Positions 22,044-31,925 of a stretch of DNA of 64,000 nucleotides are shown here, piece after piece (position 1 is the stretch's first letter; every line of letters begins with the position of its first letter). The notes beneath the pieces were generated by a model. It was not told where the DNA came from. It did not search any database and saw nothing but the letters and a program-made list of their open reading frames with translations. The DNA lies in NCBI GenBank assembly GCA_963377175.1, contig CAUJNA010003817.1:211046-275045 (forward strand), in the 5' to 3' direction. Source of the stretch: Effrenium voratum. Lineage: Eukaryota > Sar > Dinophyceae > Suessiales > Symbiodiniaceae. A program made the position numbers and the translations under genes.

Positions 22044-23054
22044 TTATTTCTTACCTTTACCCTTAAAACTTGCCTTGAGTTCTTCTATTCTACCTCTGCT
22101 TAAATTTGCTATCCATCCGCCATTATCAATAGTGTCTAAAATCATATCCACTAAATATTCTTTGTATGTTCTCGCCCTGCCTCTTCCCTTTTGTTTCAAT
22201 TCTTCTTGTATTTCGCTTTCTTCTGGCACTTGAATTCCTCTTAAATAAAACTGAAATTTAATATCATTTACTGTTAAATTAGGGTTGTCTTTCCAGTAAG
22301 CGGGACTAATAGTATTATCTATTGTTGTTTTAAATAATGGCGTCATTGGCAATGGTGGTGGTTGTTGGGTTGTTGAACTTGATGCTCCTGTTGCTTGTTG
22401 AACTGGTGTCGCGTCAAAATTGTCATCTACTGCTTGAGGTGATTGTTCAACATCTTCTACGTGCATTGTTTGCTGGTCGTCTGCTACTGCTCCGCCTGCT
22501 GGTGCTTGTCGTGGTTCTGTTGGTGCTGATTGTCTGTTTGCCACCATTTTATGAAATAATGTCCCGCCCATCTCTCTTAAATTTGATGCCATCGCTCTGC
22601 CTACTTCTTCCGCTTTCCGCTTTGTTGCAGTTGCTATATCTTGTAATTGTGTATCTACCATTGCCTCGTGTTGTCTTGTCGTTTGTTGTGGTGTTGAAAA
22701 ATCATATTCGTCTGCTATTGCTTGGTCGTTTGTATGCTGTGGTGTATCTGTATCCATCTTATGAACTGCATAAGTGTGTCCGTTTCTGTGTGCTTCCCGT
22801 CTCATCATTATCTCTCTCATTTGCCTGTCTAATATTCTCATTTGTTGGTCTTTCAATAATTCTAAATGGTCGCTCCCGTCAAAAAAACTACCCTGAGGAC
22901 TTGATTTAAAAAATGTAGCATCTCTGTTAGGTAGTTTTCCTGTTAATTGTTCGTTCTCGCCTATTAAGTTAGCGATTTCTTCATAGGTAGGTCGTCGTTT
23001 CAATCCAAATTTTGCATATGGGTTTATCAGTTCTAAACTTGCTGTAGTTGCCAT
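22044..23054 (-). CDS. Hypothetical structural-cluster protein
   Basis: 336 residues. The N-terminus (NPYAKFGLKRRPTYEEI) is compact, followed by an Arg/Met-rich helix, a disordered Gln/Thr/Pro-rich centre, and a folded C-terminal part (from about residue 245) with charged helices ending in a Lys/Gly tail. It lies between the capsid gene and 21229-22020 in the same orientation, as expected for a minor virion protein. I cannot assign a family. Confidence 0.65.
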   Translation of the reverse strand: MATTASLELINPYAKFGLKRRPTYEEIANLIGENEQLTGKLPNRDATFFKSSPQGSFFDGSDHLELLKDQQMRILDRQMREIMMRREAHRNGHTYAVHKMDTDTPQHTNDQAIADEYDFSTPQQTTRQHEAMVDTQLQDIATATKRKAEEVGRAMASNLREMGGTLFHKMVANRQSAPTEPRQAPAGGAVADDQQTMHVEDVEQSPQAVDDNFDATPVQQATGASSSTTQQPPPLPMTPLFKTTIDNTISPAYWKDNPNLTVNDIKFQFYLRGIQVPEESEIQEELKQKGRGRARTYKEYLVDMILDTIDNGGWIANLSRGRIEELKASFKGKGKK

Positions 23055-23157
23055 ATTGATATAATATTAATTAGAAAATATTGTTAATAATATTTTTGTG
23101 AAAAATATTATTAATAATAAGATGTTATTGTATAAAGTCATACTATATCAATATATT

Positions 23158-23508
23158 TTAAGTAAATGTTAATTTGTCCAACTCATCGATCCGTTTTTTT
23201 AAATGCTCCTTTGTTGAATGTGGTAGATTTGGTCGGCGTAGTTCCATTGTTAATCTGTCTAATTCATTTTGATAATTTGCTCTGGCGTGTCCTTCTTGAA
23301 TGTGTTTTCTAAATGCTACCGATGCTTCTTGTGAGTTTCTTAATTTCATTTGTTCATGTAGGTGTTTTAGATACTCGTTATCTTTTAGATCAAATGGACT
23401 ATATTTAATTTGTGAGGATTGTAAAAATACTTTACCTTTATTTTTCTTATTATTTATTTTGTGGAATTTATACATTATATATTTATCATAGATTTTAATT
23501 TTAATCAT
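23158..23508 (-). CDS. Hypothetical helical protein
   Basis: 116 residues. A basic N-terminus (YKFHKINNKKNKGK) is followed by a mostly helical charged body with coiled-coil character. Its ATG at 23508 overlaps the end of the old capsid reading frame (23501-23503). A small nucleoprotein-like or scaffold role is possible but unsupported. Confidence 0.5.
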   Translation of the reverse strand: MIKIKIYDKYIMYKFHKINNKKNKGKVFLQSSQIKYSPFDLKDNEYLKHLHEQMKLRNSQEASVAFRKHIQEGHARANYQNELDRLTMELRRPNLPHSTKEHLKKRIDELDKLTFT

Positions 23509-25130
23509 AGAGCAGACTCCCGCTTTCGCGTAATTCCAGAACAGACTCCGAAATCATATGCACAAATAATTCTCGCACATCTTCAAAGTGCTCTGTTATC
23601 AATTTGCACAAATAATTCTCGCACATCTTCATCAGTTGTCAGTGCTCTGTTACTTCGTTTCAATTTAAAAACGAGTAAACCTCCCATTTTCGTATTCTGG
23701 CCTGTAAAATTAGTATCTGCCATTTTCTCAAACGATATACCAATAACGAACTTGTCTTCTCTGTAGCGCTTGTAGGAAATGCTAAAGGCATCTTGGTCGG
23801 GGTTCAAATAGTGTAATGTTCGTCTTAAATAATATGCAGTTTCTGCCATTGATTGACATTCAAACTCTGGATATTTCTTATTATTAATTTGTAATTGCCA
23901 CGTTAAATTTAAATCTTTATCTTGAAAACCTTTACCTTGGAAACGCTCGCGCCCAGCACCATCAGGGTCAGCACCATCAAAAATACGAGAATTAATCATA
24001 GGATTGTAAAAATAGTTCCATCTCTTATAAATATAATTATCGTGTCTGTAGTAATTATTATTATCAGCATCTACACCTGCTCTTGGTGTGCGATACAATG
24101 TAATGAAGCAACCATTTAATTTAGAAGCGGATTTAACAATATTCATATTAATTTCAGTTCCTGCCGCGTTGAATGATTGTGTCATAGTGTGATACATTGG
24201 AAATACAAATTTCAAACTTTGACCTTCTAACAAATGTTTCACTATATTATTGTTGACCGTGTTGTCCAATTGTATTACCTCTGCTCGTAGGATTACATTA
24301 TTTAATTCCCACGAGGTGCTGGTGTCTCCAGTTGTGAAATAATAACCTTTGGCATCATTTTGAGTGTTGACATCAGTTACGGTAAAAGGCGTAACTACTG
24401 GTATATGTTCATCTGATACAATTGTAAATTCCAGTTCAAGTGGAGCATAACGAAGAGGTAAATAATAATTGCTTTCTAACAGTCCGCATACTGGTTTATG
24501 TCCTAATCGCATATAACCATTAGCGCCGGGAATTCCTGCTACCGAATGGCGAGTATATCGCGATGTTAAGTCTCCCCAATTGTTATGGTCTTTTGTAGTT
24601 GAAATTGCAACTGCCTCGGGGGTGGCAGTGGGATTGGTTCGTGTATTGACATCAATAAATTCTGCCAATCCAGTAGCATATGTGTGTCGCCAGTCATCAT
24701 CCCAACGAGGATTAGCGCCACCTTCTAAATCGTCCATATCTCTGGCATCTTGACTTTTAAAGGAATTATACAATTCGCAATGCCTATTGTATTCAATAAT
24801 ATCCTGAACCTGTTGTCCTCCAACAGTGCATCTGTAGCGACTGAAGAAGGATGATAAATTACCTAACGGTCGTCAAAAATGACTTCGTGTTCCGTCGGTG
24901 TTTTGAAGATTTGCAAATAAACGAATAGAAGATAAATCAATATATGTGTTGTCTTCTCCTGATATATGAAATCTAATATTTTTGTTTCCTGCATTGGGAT
25001 TATAGACATTGCTACCTGATGGAAAATAATTAACGTGTCTGCTGTCTGTGATATACTGTGCTGTTTCTGGAAGTCCAAAATTTAGCGAGTTAATCATTGT
25101 AGTTTCTGATTCGGCGATTATATTATCCAT
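23501..25130 (-). pseudogene. Major capsid protein (double jelly-roll), disrupted
   Basis: Major capsid protein of PLV type, which forms the icosahedral shell as trimers. The frame starts at ATG 25130. It runs 85 codons to an in-frame TGA (24873-24875), then continues in the same frame with clear capsid sequence (RYRCTVGGQQVQD near 24835; YCL/VIGISFEKM-type strands later) to a TAA at 23583. Jelly-roll-like beta-rich sequence spans both halves. A second lesion lies at the 3' end: a 25-bp block is duplicated with a 46-bp offset (23560-23584 and 23606-23630), not a multiple of three. The shifted frame beyond it still reads like the original C-terminus, down to a stop at 23501. Intact length would be about 510-530 residues, normal for PLV capsids. 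The usual downstream start near 24773 is a TTG, so it is not a real initiation site. Sequencing error is the alternative to decay. Confidence 0.85.
23560..23652. repeat. Short tandem duplication in capsid 3' end
   Basis: A 25-bp segment starting GCACAAATAATTCTCGCACA occurs at 23560-23584 and 23606-23630, and AGTGCTCTGTTA occurs at 23587-23598 and 23641-23652. The offset is not a multiple of three, so the duplication changes the capsid C-terminus. Confidence 0.85.
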
Positions 25131-25155
25131 TACGTATATATGGTAAACTTAGATT

Positions 25156-25377
25156 CTATTTTTTGATTTTTATATTTTTCTTATGTGAAAGCATTGTAGT
25201 AGAATTATTTGAAGTTGTATTTTTTATAGTATTTATTAAATAGTTGTTTTTTGTATCAACTATATCTTTTATAGTATCATAATCTAAGTTCTTATATTGT
25301 TTATCGTATTTTGACGGTTCTTTTGTCAGTTTCTTCTCTAATGGAATTTTGTTTTGTTTGTCTTTGTTTCTATACAT
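25156..25377 (-). CDS. Small basic protein
   Basis: 73 residues, Lys/Asn/Thr-rich with a Lys-rich C-terminus (MLSHKKNIKIKK). It lies directly upstream of the capsid gene in the same orientation. A DNA-condensing or virion core role is possible by composition only. It may be co-transcribed with 25386-25829, which ends 8 bp away. Confidence 0.5.
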   Translation of the reverse strand: MYRNKDKQNKIPLEKKLTKEPSKYDKQYKNLDYDTIKDIVDTKNNYLINTIKNTTSNNSTTMLSHKKNIKIKK

Positions 25378-25385
25378 TATTAATA

Positions 25386-25829
25386 TTATTGAGATAATGT
25401 TAGTTCATTTACACGCTTTATACAATCTTCTAATTCGTCTCTATACTTATACAAATAACTTAAATCATCTTCATCTAATGGAATTTTCTTTTCTTCTTGT
25501 TCTTTTAACAAGTCGGTATAATCAATTCTACTATAATCTGTATAATGCTTCTTTTTATTTTCAGGATGTAATTTTAAATAATCATTTTCATAATTAATAA
25601 TTTCACTATACATGCCTATTATAAGTCCTTCAATATTACCTTTTCTGTAGTATAAATGATTTAAATCATTGCTTTCGTGCTCTTCTTTATCCTTATTCAA
25701 TACTTCTTTGCCACAATTACATGCATATTCACTATTTGATATGTTGTATTCTTTCTCTTTCTCTCGCTCTATCATTTTCTTATAAGCATATTCAATATCG
25801 TTGTCCCATTTCTCAGCATCAATACTCAT
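25386..25829 (-). CDS. Hypothetical acidic protein with Cys/His cluster
   Basis: 147 residues. A helical charged N-terminus is followed by a zinc-finger-like cluster (CNCGKEV, then HESNDLNH), and an acidic, Tyr-rich helical C-terminus. It lies in the minus-strand late cluster between the lipase and the capsid region. No family recognised. Confidence 0.6.
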   Translation of the reverse strand: MSIDAEKWDNDIEYAYKKMIEREKEKEYNISNSEYACNCGKEVLNKDKEEHESNDLNHLYYRKGNIEGLIIGMYSEIINYENDYLKLHPENKKKHYTDYSRIDYTDLLKEQEEKKIPLDEDDLSYLYKYRDELEDCIKRVNELTLSQ

Positions 25830-25899
25830 ATATAACTTATATATATATCTTTATTTATTTATTGTTCTGGTGTTGAATTAGGGTCGAAACGCGAAGCAT

Positions 25900-26679
25900 T
25901 TAACCCGAATTATCATTCGGGTTGAACCCATTAGAAATGTTCGTAGTAGGATTAATTTCAGTCATACCTTGTCCTGTCCAATTATTGAAACTGTGTTTAT
26001 CTAATAAATTATTGCTTTCTATTTCTCCAGTTATTGCTGCGTCATCAAACATTGCTATAGGATCTCCGCGATTTCTAAATCGTAAGTATCGCGGGTTTTT
26101 CTGTTGATTACTTCCTGATACAAAAGGTGATGAATAAACAGTAGTAGCATATTTGTTTCCGTGTCTATTGTTAATTTCTTGAACAACGGATGAGCCGAGG
26201 GAATGGCCGACCAGTCTATTAACATCTGGATTTTTACTTAATTCTTCCATTGTGTCTTTATATCTTTCGCTTAATTGAATATTATGAGTAGGAATAAAAA
26301 ACAAATCTGCAATGACATCATTGACTTTGTGGCCTAGTCCTGTTTTAGCACCAGTGCCACCAATATATAATGTGTTACCTATTCTTGTTATTCCATTCAC
26401 ATTTGAATACGCGGCGTCTAAACCCTTGACATCATCAATTTTATTTTTATTTTGAACATTGATTTCTTCGGCGTAGCGTGTTTTATGTTTCATTATTTGC
26501 TTATCAAAATGTTTATTGAAACCTCCTATTTTGTCTTCCAATTTCTTTTTATGGTTAAAAAATACATCTTCTATTAAATCCTTACCTGCAGTATATGCTT
26601 TATCACTTGCTACGCCTGCCATCATTTGCGTAGGCGATCTGCCTTCAATAGCACCTAATAATAATTGTCTTCCTATCAT
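25900..26679 (-). CDS. Class-3 lipase / alpha-beta hydrolase
   Basis: 259 residues. The nucleophile elbow VGHSLGSS has the catalytic Ser at 160, Asp206 in RFRNRGDPIAMF and His229 in DKHSF, giving the expected order and spacing of a lipase-3 triad. A preceding strand (TLYIGGTG, 103-110) fits the oxyanion-hole region. The N-terminal ~80 residues are helical and basic. Lipase-like genes are known in some PLVs and virophages, where membrane breach at entry or exit is a plausible role. The gene is divergent from the penton gene, with only 42 bp between starts, so a shared AT-rich bidirectional promoter is likely. Appears intact. Confidence 0.85.
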   Translation of the reverse strand: MIGRQLLLGAIEGRSPTQMMAGVASDKAYTAGKDLIEDVFFNHKKKLEDKIGGFNKHFDKQIMKHKTRYAEEINVQNKNKIDDVKGLDAAYSNVNGITRIGNTLYIGGTGAKTGLGHKVNDVIADLFFIPTHNIQLSERYKDTMEELSKNPDVNRLVGHSLGSSVVQEINNRHGNKYATTVYSSPFVSGSNQQKNPRYLRFRNRGDPIAMFDDAAITGEIESNNLLDKHSFNNWTGQGMTEINPTTNISNGFNPNDNSG

Positions 26680-26721
26680 ATAATAATAATTATATAATAA
26701 TTTCTATTGTATATTATATTT

Positions 26722-27576
26722 ATGAGTGATAGGTTAACATATAAAAAAATCTATGTTGATAGTGCCTACAGATTGCAAGAAAGTAATTCTACCAGCGATT
26801 TTATTATAGAACTTGACCAAAACTTTGAAATTCCGCCAAGAACAAAAATGTTCGTGACAGAGTGTTCATTCAGCACTCCGTTTTATACAACAGAGAAAGG
26901 GTTTTACGAACGCTTCTATATTATGTTATATAATAGTTCAAATGTCTTATTAAGAAGCACTGCCGTTGATGTATCCGGTGAAATTTATTATGCCAATCAA
27001 TTATCATTTAAAATACAATCAGAATTAAACACGGCATTTAATGATATTGTGCCTGACTTATTCTTAACAGTATATGGACAAAGCGAACGCAAAATGGAAC
27101 TTAAATTAAATGACCCTCTAACTTACAAAATCAAAATACCTACAGATGAAGAATTAGAAACTTATGTAAATGGCGAATGGAACAGAGGACAGTTTGAATA
27201 TGACAATTTAAGACCAAAATCTATTAATTATTTATTAAGTAATTATATTGCCTATGATCCTGCGTCATCTTGGTTAAGTGGATACTTTAATTTAGTTCCT
27301 TTTCAGAATATATACATAAATTGTCCTCAATTAAGCGATTATAAATATTCAGCACCTAATAATTTCAGCAGTTCAGTAATTAAAAAAGTTCAAATCAATC
27401 AACAACTTGGCGGAGTTATAACAGATTTTACAGCGCCCATATATGCAGATTTTATTGATGTAGGCGGTAAAAATATTAAGAGACTACACTTTAGAATAAC
27501 AACTTCAAGAAACGAATTAATTGATTTTCACGGCGTACCCATTTCTTTTAGCATTCTCTTTCAATTAGATAATTGA
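26722..27576 (+). CDS. Penton / minor capsid protein (single jelly-roll)
   Basis: 284 residues from ATG 26722 (an upstream in-frame TTG at 26707 is unlikely to be used). The hallmark start is KKIYVDSAYR followed by SDFIIELDQ and a beta-rich body, ending DFHGVPISFSILFQLD. This is the pattern of PLV/Polinton penton proteins that occupy the capsid vertices. Open throughout, ending in TGA, which shows that TGA is used as a real stop in this element. Divergent from the lipase; followed 114 bp later by a zinc-finger protein gene. Confidence 0.82.
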   Translation: MSDRLTYKKIYVDSAYRLQESNSTSDFIIELDQNFEIPPRTKMFVTECSFSTPFYTTEKGFYERFYIMLYNSSNVLLRSTAVDVSGEIYYANQLSFKIQSELNTAFNDIVPDLFLTVYGQSERKMELKLNDPLTYKIKIPTDEELETYVNGEWNRGQFEYDNLRPKSINYLLSNYIAYDPASSWLSGYFNLVPFQNIYINCPQLSDYKYSAPNNFSSSVIKKVQINQQLGGVITDFTAPIYADFIDVGGKNIKRLHFRITTSRNELIDFHGVPISFSILFQLDN

Positions 27577-27690
27577 ATAAACAACCTAATTATTAATATT
27601 AATATTAAATTATTAATATTAATATTTCTCAATTTGTCCATATAGACAAAATATATAAATAATATAGACAAAATATATAATATATTATAT

Positions 27691-28245
27691 ATGTCAGAAG
27701 TCGAACCTGGAATTACTAATACAATTGAAGCAGACGTACCAGTAAGTGAATTACCACCAATTGAAGAAGAAGAAGCACCAAAGGCAGAACCAACAATAGA
27801 ACCAACACAAGAAATAAAACCTGTAGAACCTCTTAAAAACAACTCAAAAACTCAAGCGCGTAATGAAAAGAAAATAACCTGTCCAAAATGTGCCAAAACT
27901 TTAACATTAAAATCATACAGATACAGCCACGAACGCAATTGCCAAGGACCATTAGAATCTAAACCCATAAAGCCTAAACCCAAAGCAGTTCCAATAGCAA
28001 AACCTCAAAGGATAGATCATGAAGTAGCGTACAACGAAGAAAATCAACAACCACAACCGCAACAAAATAATATAATAGCGAACACACCGCCCCCAAGAAG
28101 ATCGCAACCACAACCGCCTCCAAACCCGCTACAAAATATAGCGCAACATTACCAATTATTGCAAAATGAATATTTAAGACAGAAGCAAGAAAAATATAAT
28201 GCATTAAATAAGAATATATTTGGTTCAAGAGGAAAGAAAAGATAA
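27691..28245 (+). CDS. Zinc-finger, Pro-rich protein
   Basis: 184 residues. An acidic Pro/Glu-rich N-terminus is followed by one CCHC/C2H2-type finger (CPKCAKTLTLKSYRYSHERNC minus its last residue, around residues 64-83), then a Lys/Pro and Gln/Pro-rich disordered region (QPQPQQ, PPPRRSQPQPPP) and a helical basic C-terminus (NIFGSRGKKR). It could link DNA or host factors to the virion. The upstream region is nearly pure A/T with AATATATAAT repeats. Function unproven. Confidence 0.6.
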   Translation: MSEVEPGITNTIEADVPVSELPPIEEEEAPKAEPTIEPTQEIKPVEPLKNNSKTQARNEKKITCPKCAKTLTLKSYRYSHERNCQGPLESKPIKPKPKAVPIAKPQRIDHEVAYNEENQQPQPQQNNIIANTPPPRRSQPQPPPNPLQNIAQHYQLLQNEYLRQKQEKYNALNKNIFGSRGKKR

Positions 28246-28280
28246 AATATAATTATTATATAACCTACTATATAATAATT

Positions 28281-30301
28281 ATGTTTTCAACATTATCACT
28301 GGACGGATCAAACAGAATTATAGCAAGTGAATTAGTATTAATAAATTCAACAGAACCATCAACATTAAGCAGTGTTTATGCTACAAAACAAGAATTAGCA
28401 GACACAGCAGGATCATTAGGTGGAGGTTATACAATTGAAGAAGTTGATGCTCTTATTTTAGCACAGAAAAATAAGATAGATGCCAATATTTTAGATATTA
28501 CTGAATTAAACGCAACATCAACAACTATGTTTAATGAACAAGTAAATCAAAACGCAACAATTACAAGCAACTTTAATAATATAACAGCACACGGATTAAC
28601 CATAACTTCAATACTACCGACTATATCAGCAAATACAATTAAACTTGATTCTAATTTTAATAACATTAGTTCGAATACACATTTAATCAGTAATTTAAAT
28701 GCTACAATAACATCGCATATATCATTAATTGACACAAACATTAATAACATAACAGGACACGGAAACACAATAACAACCATTCTTACAGATATAGCAGATT
28801 TACAAGCAGGAGCGGGTGCTTCTTGGACTACAGCTGAAAAAACAACTATTCAAGCAGATGTATCAACATTATATACAAACGATACTAATTTATTCAATAC
28901 TAACACTGCTTACAGTAATACATTTGCTTCAATTATATCAGATAATAATATACAAGATGTATTAATAACTCAAAATTCAAACACAATAAATAGTTTAATA
29001 TCAGCAGATTTACAAAAGTTAGATAAAATAGATACTAACGCTCAATCAGTAGCAGGTGCTGTTAATTTTAGCGATAATGCAACCTTACATAGTGATTTGA
29101 ATATGCTTACTACTGGTTCTATAATATGTAATAAGTTTAGCTGTACCCCTTCACCAAATTTAGGACTACAAATGACTTTTCAAATGTTTAATCGTGAATT
29201 TAATATTAATAGAGATGGTAGAATGTGGATGTCAAGCTCAGGAGGCGTTTGGGAAACGCAAATCGGAGATGCTAATGTTGGTCGTGTATGGATAAAAGAT
29301 CGATTCGGTTTAGGGGCAGTTGGCGTTGTTAATTATGTTTTAAATTGTGCTGGGCAAGCTCGATTTACAAGCGCTGTCCAGTTTATAGGAACAGACAGTG
29401 CAATAAGTCTTAACAATGGTTCATATTTAAATTTTAATAATAATGGTTCAATACGAAGATATACACCAGATGCTACAGAAGGTTTATATATGGCGCATAA
29501 TAATTGTGTTGCTGTTAGTGTTGGCGATATTACTAATTCTTCTAATCAATATTTTATGTGCGACGGTGCTGTATCAAAAACCATATTCAATAAACCAGTT
29601 GATGTATTAGGTGATGTATATACAAATGGCGATTTAACAATGGTTTCTGGTAAAAAGATTGAAGTCAATCAAGTTCAGTCAGTATCAGGAAATACTTTAT
29701 TATTACAAAATTCACCGAGTGGCAATGTTCAATTTTCAAAACAATGAAAACCAAATGTTGAATGTCAAACTCTATTAAGGTGATGCTGATATAAAATATT
29801 TTGAATAGTGGAAGTAATAGCGAATTACGAGGCGACTGGACTATTGACGGTGATATGACTTTTGGAATTGCTCATAAAATCAATTTGAGACATTTAAATA
29901 GTGATGCTGTTTTAAGATTAGAAGCATCAACAACTATTGATAGTTATATTGATGGCACTAAATATTTACAATTGGATGATACTCAATTTTCATCATTTAA
30001 CGGATTTAATTTAAGTAGCGATAAGAGACTGAAAGATAATATAGAAGATGTAGAAGATGATACTGTAAATATGGTAAAACAAATTAAGATTAAAACATTT
30101 GTTAAAAATCAAAAAACTAAAAAAACTGAATTAGGATGGATTGCTCAAGATGTTCAACAATACACAAATCCGAAATATAATATTGTAAATGATTCGGGAG
30201 AATACTTAACGATGTGTTATGATCGTATGGCTTGTATTAGTTGGGATGCATTATCAAAACTAATCGATCGTGTAGAGTATTTGGAAAATGAAGTTTTTTA
30301 A
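28281..30301 (+). pseudogene. Fiber-like protein with S74 chaperone end, broken
   Basis: Part 1, 28281-29747 (488 codons from ATG): an N-terminal segment ending in GGGYTIEEVDALI, then long Asn/Thr/Ile-rich repeats (NATITSNFNNITAHG, NNISSNTHLISNLN) typical of trimeric fiber shafts, then beta-rich sequence. Part 2, about 29801-30301: beta-solenoid-like sequence followed by SSDKRLKDNIEDV, the signature of peptidase-S74 intramolecular chaperones that trimerise phage tail fibers and cleave themselves off. The two parts clearly belong to one protein, but 29745-29800 has a TGA in the first frame and stops in every frame, so at least one stop and indels separate them. The second part lacks an ATG in position. 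It probably encoded the host-attachment fiber. Confidence 0.72.
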
Positions 30302-30388
30302 AAAGAAAAAGAAAAAAGACAAGTCTAAATAATATTTATGCGAGAAGTGATATTAAACTTTACAAATAAAAATATATAGTTTTAAAAT

Positions 30389-30416
30389 CTTGTAAAATGT
30401 ATTTAAAGAAATATAA
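30389..30416 (+). promoter_or_regulatory. Shared upstream motif, copy 1
   Basis: TCTTGTAAAATGTATTTAAA followed by GAAATATA, 22 bp upstream of the ATG at 30438. It is nearly the same as blocks before 31075 and 33077 (motif TTGTAAAA..GT.ATTTAAAG). Conservation in otherwise unconserved AT-rich spacers suggests an element-specific promoter. Confidence 0.7.
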
Positions 30417-30437
30417 TATAATATAATATATAATACA

Positions 30438-30719
30438 ATGAGTATTAAACCTGAAGATATGACATTAGAGCAAATAAAGGAGCAACTGGCACTATATAAC
30501 AGATTATATTATCAAAGAAGGAGACACGAAAAGGACTTTATGGACACCAAAAGGGCAAGTGCTATAAGATTTCACAGAAGAAAGAAATTAGACAAGATGG
30601 CCGAAAATGGAGAAATTGATTTAAAAGATATTGATTATGAAAAGAAGCCAGAAGATTTACAGAATACAAAACCCAGAAAATATAAGGCGCAAACATATAA
30701 AATTATAACAGTTGAATAA
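30438..30719 (+). CDS. Small basic hypothetical protein
   Basis: 93 residues. Helical, with an Arg/His-rich centre (YYQRRRHEKDFMD, RFHRRKKLDKM) and a Lys-rich tail. Possible DNA- or RNA-binding. It carries the shared upstream motif, so it is probably expressed with the replication gene group rather than the capsid group. Confidence 0.6.
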   Translation: MSIKPEDMTLEQIKEQLALYNRLYYQRRRHEKDFMDTKRASAIRFHRRKKLDKMAENGEIDLKDIDYEKKPEDLQNTKPRKYKAQTYKIITVE

Positions 30720-30807
30720 ATAATATTCAGTAAAATTTAAATATTTTAAATAATATTTATTAAAATTTAAATATTTTAATAAATATGTGGTGCATTTTTT
30801 GGGTTTT

Positions 30808-30990
30808 AGGTTTTGAAACCCCCAGAGCGGGGGATTCGAAAACCCTGACCGGGGGGATTTGCCCAAAAATCCTTAAATTAGGTGGTGTTTAGCGGAAACC
30901 CCCAGAGCGGGGGATTCGAAAACCCTAACCCGGGGGATTCGAAAACCCTAACCCGGGGGATTCGAAAACCCTAACCCGGGGGGATTTGAA
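30808..30990 (+). repeat. GC-rich 24-bp minisatellite
   Basis: Copies of GGGGGATTCGAAAACCCTAA plus CCC, with the CCCCCAGAGCGGGGGATTCG block occurring at about 30819 and again at 30899. It is strikingly GC-rich inside an AT-rich element, and contains CCCTAACCC. It sits in the spacer between 30719 and 31075. Confidence 0.85.
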
Positions 30991-31043
30991 ACCATAAATT
31001 TAGGAAAAATATAAAAATATATAGAACTGTTACTATAAAAATA

Positions 31044-31074
31044 TTTCTTGTAAAAAAGTATTTAAAGAAATATT
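31044..31074 (+). promoter_or_regulatory. Shared upstream motif, copy 2
   Basis: TTTCTTGTAAAAAAGTATTT then AAAGAAATATT, ending at the ATG at 31075. A preceding ATATATAGAA...TATAAAAA block is also shared with copy 3. With the start at 31075 there is almost no leader, so the later ATG at 31090 or 31099 could be used. Confidence 0.7.
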
Positions 31075-31902
31075 ATGTATTATAATTATATGGTGAAAAT
31101 GTTCAGTGAGATTGAGCAGGAAGAAATAATTAATGAGTTCTTAAATCAGATAAATATAAATGACATTAAAAGAACGATAAATAGAAAAATTGGAATGTGT
31201 AAAGAATGTAAATTTAATTATAATAATATTCAATTATATAAAACTAAATTATCAGAAAATATTATTAAACACATATGCAAATATAATTATAAAGAATGTT
31301 ATAAATGCAAAAGATTAAAACAGTTGAGCACATTTGTAAATATTGACACTTGTAATAAGTCAAAAGAATTTATCAAACTAACTAAAATAATTGAAAATGA
31401 AAAGGGAGAAGATACAACCGTTACAATACACAACATCAAGGATTATTATTTTACAAAATTATATAAATTTCCGACATTCAAATTTATCAAATCCAATTTA
31501 TTAAAGGATGTTAAAGAAAGGCACAACTACACAAGGGACATACACAACAGAATAAAGGACTGTTATGAATTATACTACAAAGGAAATATTAAAACTGTAA
31601 GTGCTGGAGTAGATTTAGGCGATACACCAATTTATAAAACAGTTGAAATAAAATACATAGAAACATATAAAAATGGTCTAGTAGATAGATTTTTTGATGA
31701 GTATAAGAATGATGATGACATACCAAAAAACCAAAAGAATAGACGGGATTGTTTTAGATATATTGAAAATAATATTTCGAACACGTTAACCATATTCAAA
31801 ATAATATTATCACACATTTTCAATAAGCAAGATAATGCATTTTCCAATATCCTTTTTAATGATGTAGGACAAAATATTTATAAGCACTATACAGAAAAAT
31901 AA
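31075..31902 (+). CDS. Hypothetical protein with paired CxxC sites
   Basis: 275 residues from ATG 31075. Two CxxC motifs in the N-terminal third (CKECKFN about residue 42 and CYKCKRL about 77) suggest a zinc-binding site. The rest is Ile/Asn/Lys-rich and helical with a DIHNRIKDCYELYY segment. It lies in the replication/integration gene cluster and carries the shared upstream motif. No family recognised. Confidence 0.65.
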   Translation: MYYNYMVKMFSEIEQEEIINEFLNQININDIKRTINRKIGMCKECKFNYNNIQLYKTKLSENIIKHICKYNYKECYKCKRLKQLSTFVNIDTCNKSKEFIKLTKIIENEKGEDTTVTIHNIKDYYFTKLYKFPTFKFIKSNLLKDVKERHNYTRDIHNRIKDCYELYYKGNIKTVSAGVDLGDTPIYKTVEIKYIETYKNGLVDRFFDEYKNDDDIPKNQKNRRDCFRYIENNISNTLTIFKIILSHIFNKQDNAFSNILFNDVGQNIYKHYTEK

Positions 31903-31925
31903 TAATAAGCGAGAGAATACAAAAT

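Noticed and set aside
24771..24773. Start of the capsid gene at the MYNSF site
   Set aside because: The codon is TTG, and capsid sequence continues upstream in the same frame to the TGA and beyond to an ATG at 25130.
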